From contig NZ_LT629758.1 in NCBI RefSeq assembly GCF_900104725.1, forward strand, positions 7,774,001 through 7,838,000: a stretch of DNA of 64,000 nucleotides, written 5' to 3'. The position numbers and the translations under genes were made by a program. Positions 43,201 through 54,300 of the stretch are shown in pieces (the first letter of the stretch is position 1; every line of letters starts with the position of its first letter). The notes below the pieces were generated by a model. That model was not told where the DNA came from. It ran no database searches and worked only from the letters and a program-made list of their open reading frames with translations. This DNA comes from Actinoplanes derwentensis (GTDB lineage: Bacteria; Actinomycetota; Actinomycetes; Mycobacteriales; Micromonosporaceae).

Positions 43201-44158
43201 CCACCACCATCATCGGTTCAGTCGCACTCGGTACGGCGTCAGACTGGAAGGCGACACCACGTTCGACCAGATCCGCCCCGATCAGGCGCAACAGCTCATC
43301 CTCGGAGGTCGCGAACAGCCGCATCGGTCCGGCGGCGTCCCGTCGGCTCGGATGCCCGGTGTGCGGCAGCCACTTGGCCCACCCCCACGGGTCGTCGGGT
43401 CCGGCCGGGTTCAGGAACACGATGCGCAGATCCTGCGGCGCATGGAAGGTCGTCAACTGGGCCAGGACCGCACGTACCCAGGCTTGGGTGTGCTCCGGGT
43501 GGCCGGTGACGGTCAGCGCCGGAAAACCGCCCAGCCGCAGCGCGGTCGGCAGGTCACCGGCCGAACCGTGGGCCCGAATGAACCGGCGCAGCGCACCGGC
43601 CGACAGCGGCTCCAGATCCTCGATCGGCTTGGTCTGCGGCGCGACCAGCCGCAGAGCCGTCCGGTGCACACCCAGACCGATCCGCACCTCGGCGAAGTCC
43701 GGGTGTTCGGCACGCCGCTCCCACAGCCGGCCGGTACCGGCCAGCGCCAACAGATCGGCCGGATCCGGGTGCACGAAAGTCGCCGCCACCCGCTGCTGCT
43801 GGATCGCCTCCCGGGTCTTCGACCGGATCTGCGACAGGTAGCGCAGGTAGTCACGGCGCTCCCCGGTGAGCCGGCGCTTGCGGTCGGCACCGCCGCGGCC
43901 CAACTGGACGAGGGCCATGGCCAGCGTGGACACCGCCATCATCCCGGACGACACATAGGTGGTCACCCCACCGTTGCCGCCGGTCATCATCAGAGCGGCG
44001 GCACCGGCGCCAAGCCCCATCGGCAGGTACCCCACCATCGACGACAGCTCGGCCTGAGCTACCTCGGGCAGCTCCGGCGGCTGCTGCAGTTCGAGTTCGC
44101 CCCGGGGCATCGGGGGAGCGGCCGCCCGGGGTGGCCGGTGGAACGCGACACCGCTCAC
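40211..44158 (-). CDS. eccC: type VII secretion ATPase EccC
   Basis: EccC is the FtsK/SpoIIIE-type motor that recognises ESX substrates and powers export. Two transmembrane segments lie at about 44-84, then three P-loop domains: Walker A GATGSGKS at 478-485 with LLVIVDEFSE near 585, GAPQSGKS at 826-833, and GDEQTGKT at 1109-1116. The second and third Walker B strands (VFLVIDGW, LFLLIDDYD) lack the catalytic Glu, as is usual for EccC. The GTG at 44158 overlaps the mycosin stop (GTGA) with AAGGAAA upstream. The subunit is a single EccCa-EccCb fusion of 1315 residues. Confidence 0.95.
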   Translation of the reverse strand: MSGVAFHRPPRAAAPPMPRGELELQQPPELPEVAQAELSSMVGYLPMGLGAGAAALMMTGGNGGVTTYVSSGMMAVSTLAMALVQLGRGGADRKRRLTGERRDYLRYLSQIRSKTREAIQQQRVAATFVHPDPADLLALAGTGRLWERRAEHPDFAEVRIGLGVHRTALRLVAPQTKPIEDLEPLSAGALRRFIRAHGSAGDLPTALRLGGFPALTVTGHPEHTQAWVRAVLAQLTTFHAPQDLRIVFLNPAGPDDPWGWAKWLPHTGHPSRRDAAGPMRLFATSEDELLRLIGADLVERGVAFQSDAVPSATEPMMVVVADGMSPPVRTPWYQGGVRNTVLIELRTPDTSGPLPPGLHLEIDAEHIGMAGGGQALGRPDTLSRLRAEMLARRIAPYRIGSASGGAGGDEPLSTSLDLTRLLDISNARTYDVRSLWKATGRWGNLRVPLGIGADGRVLVLDLKESAQGGMGPHGVMIGATGSGKSELLRTLVIGLAATHSSETLNFVLADFKGGATFIGMENLPHTSAVITNLADELPLVARMQDALQGEMIRRQQLLRDAGFSSLKDYEKARIGGASLSSLPTLLVIVDEFSELLATKPEFLDLFVMIGRLGRSLGVHLLLASQRLEEGRIHQLESHLSYRLALRTFSASESRSIIGVPYAHELPSAPGNGYLKHGTSELVRFKASYVSGPCPGPETRRAAPTVRREIVDFDTTYAGPATVETTAEPEPSTPADGASLIEVLTDRLVGSGPLARQVWLPPLAEPPTLDTLLPGIVQTAARGLHASGWTIGSLAAPIGVVDRPFEQRRELMIADLSAGAGHVGVAGAPQSGKSTMLRTLVASLALTHTPAEIQFYLLDFGGGALAGLAGLPHVGCVTNRLDRDRVKRTVAELSALLECREQVFGANGIESVADYRRLRAEQNGAGDPYGDVFLVIDGWATLRQEFEDLEPRVLELAARGLGFGIHLMLAATRWSEIRPSLRDLLGSRFELRLGDVLESEVGGRAAAGVPAAPGRGLTTQGYHFLSAVPRLDGVTSADDLSSAVRTLVEDMDDAWTGSRAPEVRLLPDNLPVTALPEPAGDIRVPLGWDEHRLAPVHHDFDQSPHLLVFGDEQTGKTNLLRLIARAVTTRYTAAQARVLFGDFRGELYDAVPAEYRIGYATNADALAELAENAAVSMRARLPGADVTPDRLRLRDWWSGPRLFLLIDDYDLAAGAGAGPLQPLQDLLAQGSVIGMHLVVARSSSGAMRGMMDPLLRRMWELGNPGMLFSYPREEGKFLGEAGPRLLPPGRAQLVTRRSVQLVQTGAVPVADAATGG

Positions 44159-45348
44159 GACGAGATTTCCTTTCCAGATCCGGCTGGGCGCCAGCGTCGG
44201 CGGCGGCCCTGGGCCAGTAGTCGACGGCCAGCGAGCGCGGCGCCCGCCAGCAGGACGGAACCTGCGGCGACGGCGAGCGCCGTCACCGTCGCCGGCGGCA
44301 ACGCTCCGGTAGCCGCCGCAGCGGGAACGACGTGCGGCTTCGGGGCGCCTGCGGCCGCACCGGCTTCCTCCGGTAGAACAGCGGTCACCGCTGCATAGGC
44401 GTTGACCACCCCCCACCCGTACTCGCTGTCGGGCAATGACCGGGCCGGATGGTCCGCGGTGGCCTCGAGCCGATGCCGGACCTGTGCTGCGGTCAGGTCC
44501 GGATGGGCGGCGCGCACCAGTGCGGCCACACCAGCGACGTACGGCGTGGAGAAGCTGGTGCCGCTGGCCACCAGATGTCCCGGCCCACGCGGCCCGGTGC
44601 TGACCACCTGTACGCCGGGAGCGACCAGATCCACGTCACTGCCGGTGCCGGAGAAGGCGGCCCGGGCGCCGTCCTGGTCGACCGCACCCACCCCGAGCAC
44701 GTCCGGGTAGGCGGCCGGGTAGGCGACCGGGTTGCCGTTCGCGGCCTCGTTGGCGACCGCCGCGACGACCAGGACGTCGTGTTTCTCGGCGTAGGCCACG
44801 GCGGCTCGCAGCGTTTCGCTGGAGACCACGGCGGCCACCGACACGTTGATCACGTCGGCACCGTCCTTGGTGGCGCGGACGATGCCCCGGGCCAGGCCGG
44901 TGGCGTTCCCGCCCTGGCCGGAGTCGCTCTGCCGGTACGGCACGATCGTCACGTCCGGAGCCACTCCGGCGAACGGGGTGCCCTTCACCGGGGCGGCCCC
45001 GATGATCCCGGCCACGAACGTGCCGTGCCCGACACAGTCGGTGTCCGCGCCCGCCCGCTGGCGCAGCACATCGAACCCGTTCGCGACCCGGCCGTTCAGC
45101 TGCGGATGCGTTCCGTCCACACCGGAGTCGACGACCGCGACCCGCACACCCTTGCCTCGGGTCACCGGCCAGGCCCGCTGCACCGCCATCCGGGTGACCG
45201 CCCACGGCTGAGCGGTGGCGACAGTCACGGCCGGCGGCGCACACGTACCCCCGCCGGGCTGTTCCAACGGCGGCACGTCCGGCACCGCCGGTGCGGCCGC
45301 GAGTACCAGTCCCATGACCAGTCCACCCGCTGTCAAGGAGTAGCTCAA
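44155..45348 (-). CDS. mycP: type VII secretion-associated serine protease, mycosin
   Basis: A subtilisin-like (S8) protease anchored outside the membrane, essential for ESX complex stability in mycobacteria. The triad is D74 (AVVDSGVDGTHP), H108 (GHGTFVAG) and S265 (GTSFSTPYVAG), with N200 as oxyanion residue. An N-terminal signal-like hydrophobic stretch (residues 5-22) and a C-terminal transmembrane segment with basic tail (about 350-385) frame the domain. The TTG at 45348 overlaps the giant gene's stop (TTGA). The length of 397 residues is normal. Confidence 0.93.
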   Translation of the reverse strand: MSYSLTAGGLVMGLVLAAAPAVPDVPPLEQPGGGTCAPPAVTVATAQPWAVTRMAVQRAWPVTRGKGVRVAVVDSGVDGTHPQLNGRVANGFDVLRQRAGADTDCVGHGTFVAGIIGAAPVKGTPFAGVAPDVTIVPYRQSDSGQGGNATGLARGIVRATKDGADVINVSVAAVVSSETLRAAVAYAEKHDVLVVAAVANEAANGNPVAYPAAYPDVLGVGAVDQDGARAAFSGTGSDVDLVAPGVQVVSTGPRGPGHLVASGTSFSTPYVAGVAALVRAAHPDLTAAQVRHRLEATADHPARSLPDSEYGWGVVNAYAAVTAVLPEEAGAAAGAPKPHVVPAAAATGALPPATVTALAVAAGSVLLAGAALAGRRLLAQGRRRRWRPAGSGKEISS

Positions 45349-48300
45349 AGCTCGTACCCGCCATCGTCGTCGCCGTCCGGCGGGAACGCCACGGAGCCGG
45401 CTTCCCGGCGCTCATCCTCTGCACGGGCCATCGCAGGGCTCTTTGTGGCAGGTTCCTCCGTGGTCTCTGCGGGTGACTCGCCGGCCGGAGGCACCGTCGT
45501 GTCTTCGGTGCCGGACCACCCGGCACCGATCGGGTGCCCGCTCGGGCCGAGAACGATCGACCAGACCGCGGTGACCCCTTCGGTGTGGATCGGAACATCC
45601 GAGGCCGCGATCCGGTTCTGCGCATCGACCCAGAGGATCTCCCCCTGATGGTTCACCGCGTTCCATGAGTGGCCCGACGATCCGGACGGCTGCTTACCGG
45701 CCGTAATGATCACCGCGGCGGCACCGTGCCCTGCCGCCCGCAACTCGTCGGCGAGCGAGCCGAACATCTCGACGGCAGTCGATCCGGGGTTGATCCGGAA
45801 CGTGCCGCCGAGTGTCTGTTCCTGCCTGCGGGTGCTGTCCTTCTCGCCGCTGACCTCAGCGGTCCGTGCCCCGGAGACCGCCGGCTGCCCGAACCAGGTC
45901 GAGACGAACGACAACGCGGTGTCGGCACAGTTGTTCGCCCGCCCGAAGACGGTCGGGCCGCCGTCGTTGACCAACTTGTTCCAGGTACCCAGACGAGGAT
46001 CCTGATGCCTGAGCGGCGTGCCGGACTCGTCCCGGGGCACCGCGTTCTCCAGGGCAGACTGGTCGGCGGACGACGGCCTGGTCAGGTTGCCCGACTCGAA
46101 GCCCGAAGCTCTCTCGAACGTCGAAGCGGCGCCGGTCGTCGACGGCGGCAGTTCGCTGCCCTGGTCGATTCGGTCAGGATTCGATACGGGGCGGTCCGGG
46201 GATCCCGTGGATAGGACGCCCTGATACCGCCGGAACATCTTGAGTCGCTCGCCCTGCTCGGCCGCGAGTCTGAGCCACCCGGCGCCGGCCTCGGCCCTCT
46301 TCGCGACGAGGTCGCTGATGGAGCCCTCTTTCAATTTCAGCGAGTGCCGGGCCTTCTTCAACTCCTCCGCGGCCGCCACGAAGGCTGCGGCCTGTTTCGC
46401 CAGCGCAATTTCACCAGTCTTGATCGTCTGGAAATCCGCTACCCGGGCGGCGTCACCGGTGCTCGCCATGTTCGCCGACCCGACACCGAGGATCTTTTCG
46501 GCGACATCCAGGTCTGCACGCAGGGAAATCGTCGTGGTGTGGGGGACTTCGACAGGTGTCTTCCAGATTCCGCCGAGAGAGCCCTCGATCTTGACATCGC
46601 ATTCGTAGTGGAGCAACGCGGACGGACTCTCGGGTTTGGTGTTCGTGGACGAGGCACCGGCAGTCCCCGAACCCATTGCGGCTTCGGTGGAACTCGCCGT
46701 GAAACCAAGACCGAGGAAGCCGGCCGGGAGGTGATCGCGGGAATTGGCGGGGTTCCCTTCCCCGACGTACAGCGGCACCTCAGAGTCGCTCTGCCAACTG
46801 GTACCGGTGTTGCCGCTGAGGCCCGAGCCCTGACCCGCCGCATACTCGCGGTAGACCTTGCTGCTCACCCCGCCCAGACGGACCTTCTTGGGAACGAGTT
46901 TGACCTTGAAATCCGACCCGGAACTACCGATGAGGCCCGTCGCCCGCATCTTCGGAAGTGCAAACCCGCCCGGCGCCAGCATCTGCGCGACAGCGGGTAG
47001 GAGCTTCTCCGCGCCCAATGCCTGACGGAGCTGCTCCACGTCGAACATTCCCAGGCGTAGGGCAGCGGCCCGGTCGACAGCCTGGTCTTGGATCTCGGCG
47101 ACGTCGCTGATCCCTTCGGGAACGAAACGCGCCGGCACGGGCAGACCCCGGTCGGTCTGCAGAATGGTCCCCGAATCCTCCGCCGAGATCACGTACTCCG
47201 ACGTTGGCTGCTTGCCTGCGGTCGAATCCACGCCGCTGGCCGGACTCCCCTCGGGACTTACAACCGGGCCGGCGTCCCCGCTCGGCCCCGAGTCGCTGGC
47301 GCCCTCGGTGATGAGCAGGTCGTCGGCCCACCGATCCTGGACCAGCCTGCCAGAGGTCTGGAACAGAACCACCTTCTCATTGCTCTTCGACTTGATGGCC
47401 TGGATCTGATAGGTCAGCGTGGATTCCACTCGCGCCTTGACTCCGCGAGCCGAGCTGACCTGGGTGACGAAATCACTGTTGCCGTTATCCCGCGAGGTGT
47501 TCTGTACCCGCGATACCCCAGACCCGAGGCCACCGCCCGCACCGACATCGACGTATTTGCTGCTCACGCCACCTGGTGCCGAGTCTCCCCGACCACCGTC
47601 CCGTGCGGTTGAACCGTTCTCCGCACCTGTGTTTCCGAAGAAACCGGCACCCGTCGCGGCCAGCCTTCCGCCCTGCGATGATCCGCTGTGCTTGCCTCCG
47701 CCTTCTTCCTTGGCATAGGTGACCTTCACATCGATGTCGTCGTTGTTCGCAACGAGGCCGAGCAGCTTGGGATTACCGTCCGAAACGGCAACCAGCCGGA
47801 CATCGCTGTAGCCGAACGTCCCTTCCAGAAGTCGTGGCTCGAGCTGGAAAAGGGAGATGCCGCCGTCAGTGATCGCGGTCAGATGTTGAGTCAAGCCCTC
47901 GGCGGACAGCAGGTCTCGCAGGATCTGCCGTTGGTGCATGTTGTCATTGAAGTGCGGATTGTCGATGATTGACTTCAGTCGACGGGCAAGCGGGTGGCCG
48001 GCAGGCGGCTGGCCCGCAGGCCGCTTGAACATCTTCTCGTGGATCGGATCTACGTGGTGGACCACGAAAATACCTTGACCCACCTTGCTCTTGCTGTTCG
48101 CCGCGTCCGCGTCGAGGTCCAGGGTGACGCTGTGCTTCGGAGTCGGCAGCAATCCACCGGAATCATCGGAATCACCGGCGAGCCTCTGCACAAGAACCTT
48201 TTTGTTGCCGTGCTGGTCTGAATCCGGGTTCTTTTCGTCGCCGTGCTGGTTTGAATTAAGGTCCTTTTGCAGTTCTAGCAGTTGGTCGTACGACAATCGC

Positions 48301-51300
48301 AACTGCACGGCCTCGCGGATGGTGGATCTCTCCGTAACAGAACGATGACTTTGGGGTCGGAGACTGTGCGGGAAGAGGCTGTAGATCCGGTGATTGAACA
48401 TCATTTCCGCGCCGATGCTGACATCGGCATCGAAGCTGACCAGGTAGGACGCCGTCGTTCCGGACCGGTTGTTCGAATTCCTCTCGATCGTTCCGGCCAG
48501 GCTCTCCCCCTTCTTGGTGCCGACGTTGCCATCCAGTGTGTAGGTGTTGCTCGCGAAGGCGATAGTGCCGCCTCCCGGAGTGTTTTCGACACCGCCTTCG
48601 CCGACCTGCCCGGATGACCTCCTGTCGGGGACCTGCCGATGCGCGCCCGACGGTCCCCCGAAAATTCCGAACCGATGATCGGAGATGCGAACGCTGTCAA
48701 CCTCGTGCCCGCCGATCGACGCGCTCTCGGTGGAAATCATCTGTCGGTCGACCGGGACGACCGTCGGGTTACGGAGCCGGGCCTTGACCGCAAGATTGAT
48801 CTTGGCACCCTTGCTTGCGCCCGCGACATTGTCGATGATCCATTTTCCGTCGATCATGTCTCGGAGGGCGCCCCGCTGTTCGGCTTCGCCCAACCGGCTC
48901 TGCAAGGCTTCCCAGAGAGGCATGCCCGGTTTGATGGCGTCAGCCCGGCGTAAGCCGTCGAGACGCCGCGCATTGTCCTGATCGCTCGTGAACTTGCGCA
49001 GGACGGACTCCGCCGCGTCCGAGATCCGCTTGGCTCCCGGGAAGCTCGAGACCTCCAGCCACTTGAAATTCGTCAGCCCCGGTTCATCGGGCTGGTCGAG
49101 TTTGCCGAGACTGAGCCTGCTCTTCTCCACATCTGACACGACAGGCGGCGCCTCTGTTCCGGCGTCGTTCTCCTCCTTGGCTGAGGCGCTGGTCATCACG
49201 CTGGCCTGATCGAACAGGGCGACGACTGGGTATTCGGCCTCGAACTCATATTGAGTCGCTTTGTTGCCTCTGGAGTCAATGAAAATGACCGCAGTGTCCT
49301 TGACGTATGACTTTCGGGCCTCAGGAATTCCGTCGCGGAATTCGATCGAGCGGACCAGGCGACTGACAGATTTGTTGGCGAAACGGGGAGTGACTCGCTG
49401 TGGTGTCACCGTGACGGAAATTTTTAAATTGTTGGAGAACGCCTCAGAGTTTTTGGTCCCACCGTTGAGAAGCATCTCGCTACCGGTGATCTGCGAGCCG
49501 CTCAGGTCAGTGCGCTGATAGCGGTATCCAGCGCCCGCGGAGCCCCCTGCGGATTGTCGGAGTCCGGCGCTTCCGCTCCGACGTCTGACGCCGCCGGCCG
49601 AGGCGCTGAGTCCGGCTGAGAACTGCCGACTCCTAGTATATTTGTACTGAACCGCACGCGTTTGCGAAGTTCGTACGGCATAGTTCGTTTCAGTGCCATC
49701 GCTCCTGAATCCATCTACGAATTCGGCGCGTACATGAACAATGACGTTTTTGGGGCCCCAGGTGCCCGGCCGCGAGATATTGGCGGTCATTCCCTTCCCG
49801 AGCAGTGCCGACATGTTCTGCCTCAGGGAGAACGGCGACAGAATGCCGTTCAGCTTTTCCAGATTCCGTTGCCGGATGCCCAGATCCCGCAAACTTTCGG
49901 GTTTGGGCTCCCCGGAGCCGTCGAATACTGGAAGAAAATCGCCCTCGAGTTTTCCGATGGCGAACTTGACATCGTCGAACACGCCCTGGAATTCGGTGAG
50001 GTTCTGCACGGCATACCGGCCACCATCCTTCGCGAACTCCGGAACGGTGAGATTCTTCTCGGGGTCGGCCGCACGCTCGGTGGCGTCCAGTTTCCTCTGG
50101 GACTCCTCCAGCTTCTCCATGGCTGTGGCGAACTCGTGCTCGGCCGAGTCGGCTTCTCTGCGGGCATCGTCAGCCGCGCTGCGCTCTTTCTGGGCCGAGC
50201 TCTGCAGCTGAGAATACTTTTCATGTGCAACTCGAGCCTTTTCGGCGACCAAAGCGAGCTGCGATTCCGCGGCTTGGTATTCATTCTGTCGGTCGTCGAC
50301 CCGTTTTCGAGCCTCCGCCAGGTTCTTCGCGGCCTCGGGTTCCACGGACTCCGTCCCGCCGTCAGGCACCTCGGACTTCGCGTGAGCCAACTCCCGACGC
50401 GCCGCAGCCTCCTGGTTCAGGGCTACCGTGTGATTCCAGCGGGCAGCGTCCACATCCTTCTGGGCCGACTCTGCCTCCTGCTGAGCCGCCGTTGCCTCCC
50501 CCAGCGCCGACTCGGCGGCGCGCTCGAATTTCTCTGCAATCGCACTCTGCGTCTCGCCGGCCGTCGACTTGGATTCCCAGCCAGTTTTGGCTAGTTCGTG
50601 TTCATGTCGATTCTTGTCGTTTTCGGCACCAGCCGCGATCGCGTCGAACGTCTTGCTAGGCAGACGGCCGATGACGTCGACGTCCACCACGATCGGAGTT
50701 TCCAGCCCGGAGGTGGACTTGATGGTGAGACGTAGCGTGGTCTTGGCTTGAACGTTGTCGACGTCCTTGAGCTCGTAGCCGAGTCGGTCGACGCTGGTGC
50801 GTGTCTGCGTGACTGCCTTCGTCATGTTCATCCCGGCCTGGCCATTGACCTGGAAGGATGCGGCCGCAATCGTCGACTGTTCGAATCCCGGGCCGACGTA
50901 GACGGAGGCGTCGACCCCGGTCTTGTAGCTCTGACCGGTTTTGTCATACGACGAGGTCGCCGGCTGCCATCTGATCGTCGTTTTGCCCGCTGCTCCCACG
51001 GCTTCCACCGCGATGGGCTCAGCGGTCATCTGCAGTATTACGCCGCGACTGCCGAAGATTTCCGGAAGGGACCATTTCAGGAATTTCTTGTTCCGAGCGA
51101 TCGGAGCCGTTTCTGTTCCACCGCCGAGCAGCCGGGTCACGTTGCTCTCCAACCGCGCCTGGGAGAGCTCTTGTCGAAGGGTCTCGGCACCCTCAGACCC
51201 GTGGTCCACCAGATTTTTCTCCCGCAGTTTGTGGAGCGTGTGCTCGACGACCTCATTCCAGGTCGTCGCCTTGTCATCGATATGTGCGCCGACCACTCTC

Positions 51301-54300
51301 TCCGCGGTAAAGTATTCGAAGAAATCCGCGGTGTATTTCTGGAGGCGTATCCCTTCACGGGGATCGGACTTGACGGGTTCCTGTTCGGTTTTGGTGGCCC
51401 GCTCTATGTCCTCGAAGGTGTGGAAGACAACGTCAGCAGCAGCGGTTACGGGATCACCCGTCAATCTCGGCGAGAGACTACGAGCATCCGAAACAGTTAC
51501 TTGAAAATTACTGGAAAGGGTAACCAGTTTCGAGTTCTTGCCGCTGCGTAGGGTGCGCATGTCGGCCTGCTTCGAGCCATGCTCGGTCGATGTCGGCTGT
51601 CCCACCGCGAAGCGCCTGTTACTTAGAGTGATGGCGCCACCGCCCATCACCCCGTGCGTCGCCGGGTCAACGAACCGGGCCGTCAATTGCCCGCCCTGCG
51701 AATCGCTGGCGGCGCTTTTCTCGTTGCTCGACGCGTCGACGCGGGTGTCAAACTTCGATGATTCTCCGCTGTCTCGGACGTCTTTGGCCTTGCCGTACTC
51801 GGGTTTCGCCTCGATATGGATCTCGAATTGCCCACCCAAATACTCGGCGTCGAAGGATCGACCCCCCGAGGCAAAGAGTGATCGCCATTCATTCTTGATG
51901 ACATCTCTGAAATTCGGCGCTCGCAGTTCGCCCGGGACGAATTGCGGATCCCTCGCCGCCCCGCCCTTCTTTGCGAGCAAAGTGGTAAAGGCTGATGGAA
52001 CGGCATCGCTGATCTCGTCGGCGAGTTTGTCGAGACCATCGATCCTCTCGAGGTTGTACAGCAGGTCATGGTGATCCCGATAGAAGCCCGGCAGCGCCTC
52101 GCCGGATCCAACGTCGGTGTTCGCCGCGGGCGGCACGACAGCCTCAGGCGCCGACACCTGCTCGGTGGTGGACCTGCGCGTGCCTTCGGTCTCCTTCACG
52201 GGCGGCGAGTCCTGAGGATGGCCGGGGTCGGCGTTTCCAGCGATCGGCCGTGCGTCGGCGTCGAGCACGATCGCCCACACCCCGGTGATCCCGGCGGTAT
52301 GGATCGGGGCCGTCGGCGATACCAGCCCGGTTTGCGCATCCAGCCACACGATCGTGCCACCGTGATTGACCGCGTTCCAGGTGTGCGAGGTAGGCGCATC
52401 CGGCTGCCGCCCGGTCGTGATGATCACCGCGGCTGCGCCGGGACCGCCATCGAGCAGCTGCCCGCGGAGCGCATCGAATTGTGCCGCCGCGTCGCCGCCG
52501 GGCATCCGCCGATAACTTGATCCGAGCACCCGCTCCTGCCGGGCCGTACTGCCGGTCTCCGCTCCGGACGGCTCCGTACGGGAGCCGGCAGCCGTCGGCT
52601 GCCCGAACCAGGTCGACAGAACCGACAACCCCAGGTCGGCGCAGTTGTTGGCCCGTCCCGGTACTTCCGGCCCGCCATCGTTGACGTAGAAGGCCCAGTC
52701 GGTGCTCAACGGATCCGGGAAACGGGCTGGCGAGCCGTCCGACGCCTTCGGCAGGGCACCGACCAGGGCCTCATGATCTGCCTGCGAGGCATGTCGAATC
52801 GAGGTCGGCCGGGACGCAGACACCTCCTCAGCCGAGACGAACCTTGAATTCGTGCCGAGGACGCCGGCGTTCGGTGCGTTATCCGCCAGTACATCGGCGT
52901 TCACTTGAGACACGCCGTCAGCCCGGCCCGGGGCTGTCGCCGTTGCGGATGCCGGCGTCGATCCTTCCGGCGCGGCGGTCGTCGCTCCCGAGGTGCCTTC
53001 CGGCAGCTTCTTCTCCCACTGCGCAAGCAGCCTGCTGGTCCGGCTTCGCGAACTGGTGCCCGGCACAACCGGCAGGGTTCCATCGTCCTGAGCCACCGGT
53101 CCAGGCCCCGGTTCTTGTTGGTGAGCAGCAGGCCTCCCCATCGATGGGCGGCTCGGCACGCTGGTGCTAGGGGGAATCGGCGGAGCGCTCGGTGCCGGGG
53201 TGGTGTTTTCTCGGTTCGACTGTTCCTGATGTGTCGACTGTTCCTGGCGTGTCGATTGCTCCTGGCGTGCGGCAGCGGGTTGTTTTTCTTCATTGTCGTC
53301 GGGTTCGGCCCTGGGAGGCGTGGGTGCGGTCGCCGTGTGACGATCAGTATCCGGGTGTGAAGCGGCGCCTGTGTGGCTCGACGTACCGACCGGTCGAGTT
53401 TCCTTTTCCGACCTGTTCGGGTCGAAACGGCGGATTCGTTCTGCGAACGAGAGTGGTTTGCTGTCGACGTCACTGGAAGGATGCGCGGGAGCCGCCGTGG
53501 TGGATTCCCGGGTCGCTGCTGCAGGATTCGTCCTACGGGCCGGCTCGGATGATTCCGATGGGCGGCTCTGCCCGGTGCTGCCGGTGCGCCACTGTGCCAG
53601 ACGGTCCTGTCCCAGTTGGGGAGCCGGTCGAGCGGTCTCCGTTACTGGACGGGTGGAGTTCGGGGCTGTCGAGGGCTGGGCTGGTGTAGTGGATGGTTCG
53701 AGCGTGGCGATCCAGTGCAAGCCGGTGCCGTTTGCGCCGCTTTGGAAGATCTGTACTTCCGGGGGAGCGCCCTGGCGCCCTGCCAGCAGATTGATGCTCT
53801 TCTGGAAGGAAGATTTTACGTTATCCCAGCTTTCTCCCGACTTGGGAATGTAAAGCATTCCCCGGAGGCTGTCGACCGGGATACCGTGGGTGATCACCTC
53901 GGAGTTGGTTGATGCACCCCTGTCTATAACTCTGCCGCGGAAATCCCCGAGCCTCTCGGAAAGTCCTCCGATTTCATCCTGCGAAATGGGTGGCCGATTC
54001 GTGTTGTTGTTGGCATTGGTGGACCCATCCGAGACGAGGAAGTCAACGAAAAGGGTATTGCCGTCCGGGCCGTCAAGGAAGGACGCCGGACCGGCCAGAA
54101 TGGCCATGTAACGCCCGACTGGTCCGTCGCCGACGTTGTAGAGCGGGGTGGCCACCTGAGGGTGCAGATAGGACCAGCAGGTGCCCTGGTGATTCTCGGT
54201 ACGAGCAAGCTCGACATCGAATTTCTTCGCATCGAACGTGCGGACCAGCAAGCCGTCGCCGTTCCACTCGGCGAGGGCATCCGCCGCTGCGGGGGGAATC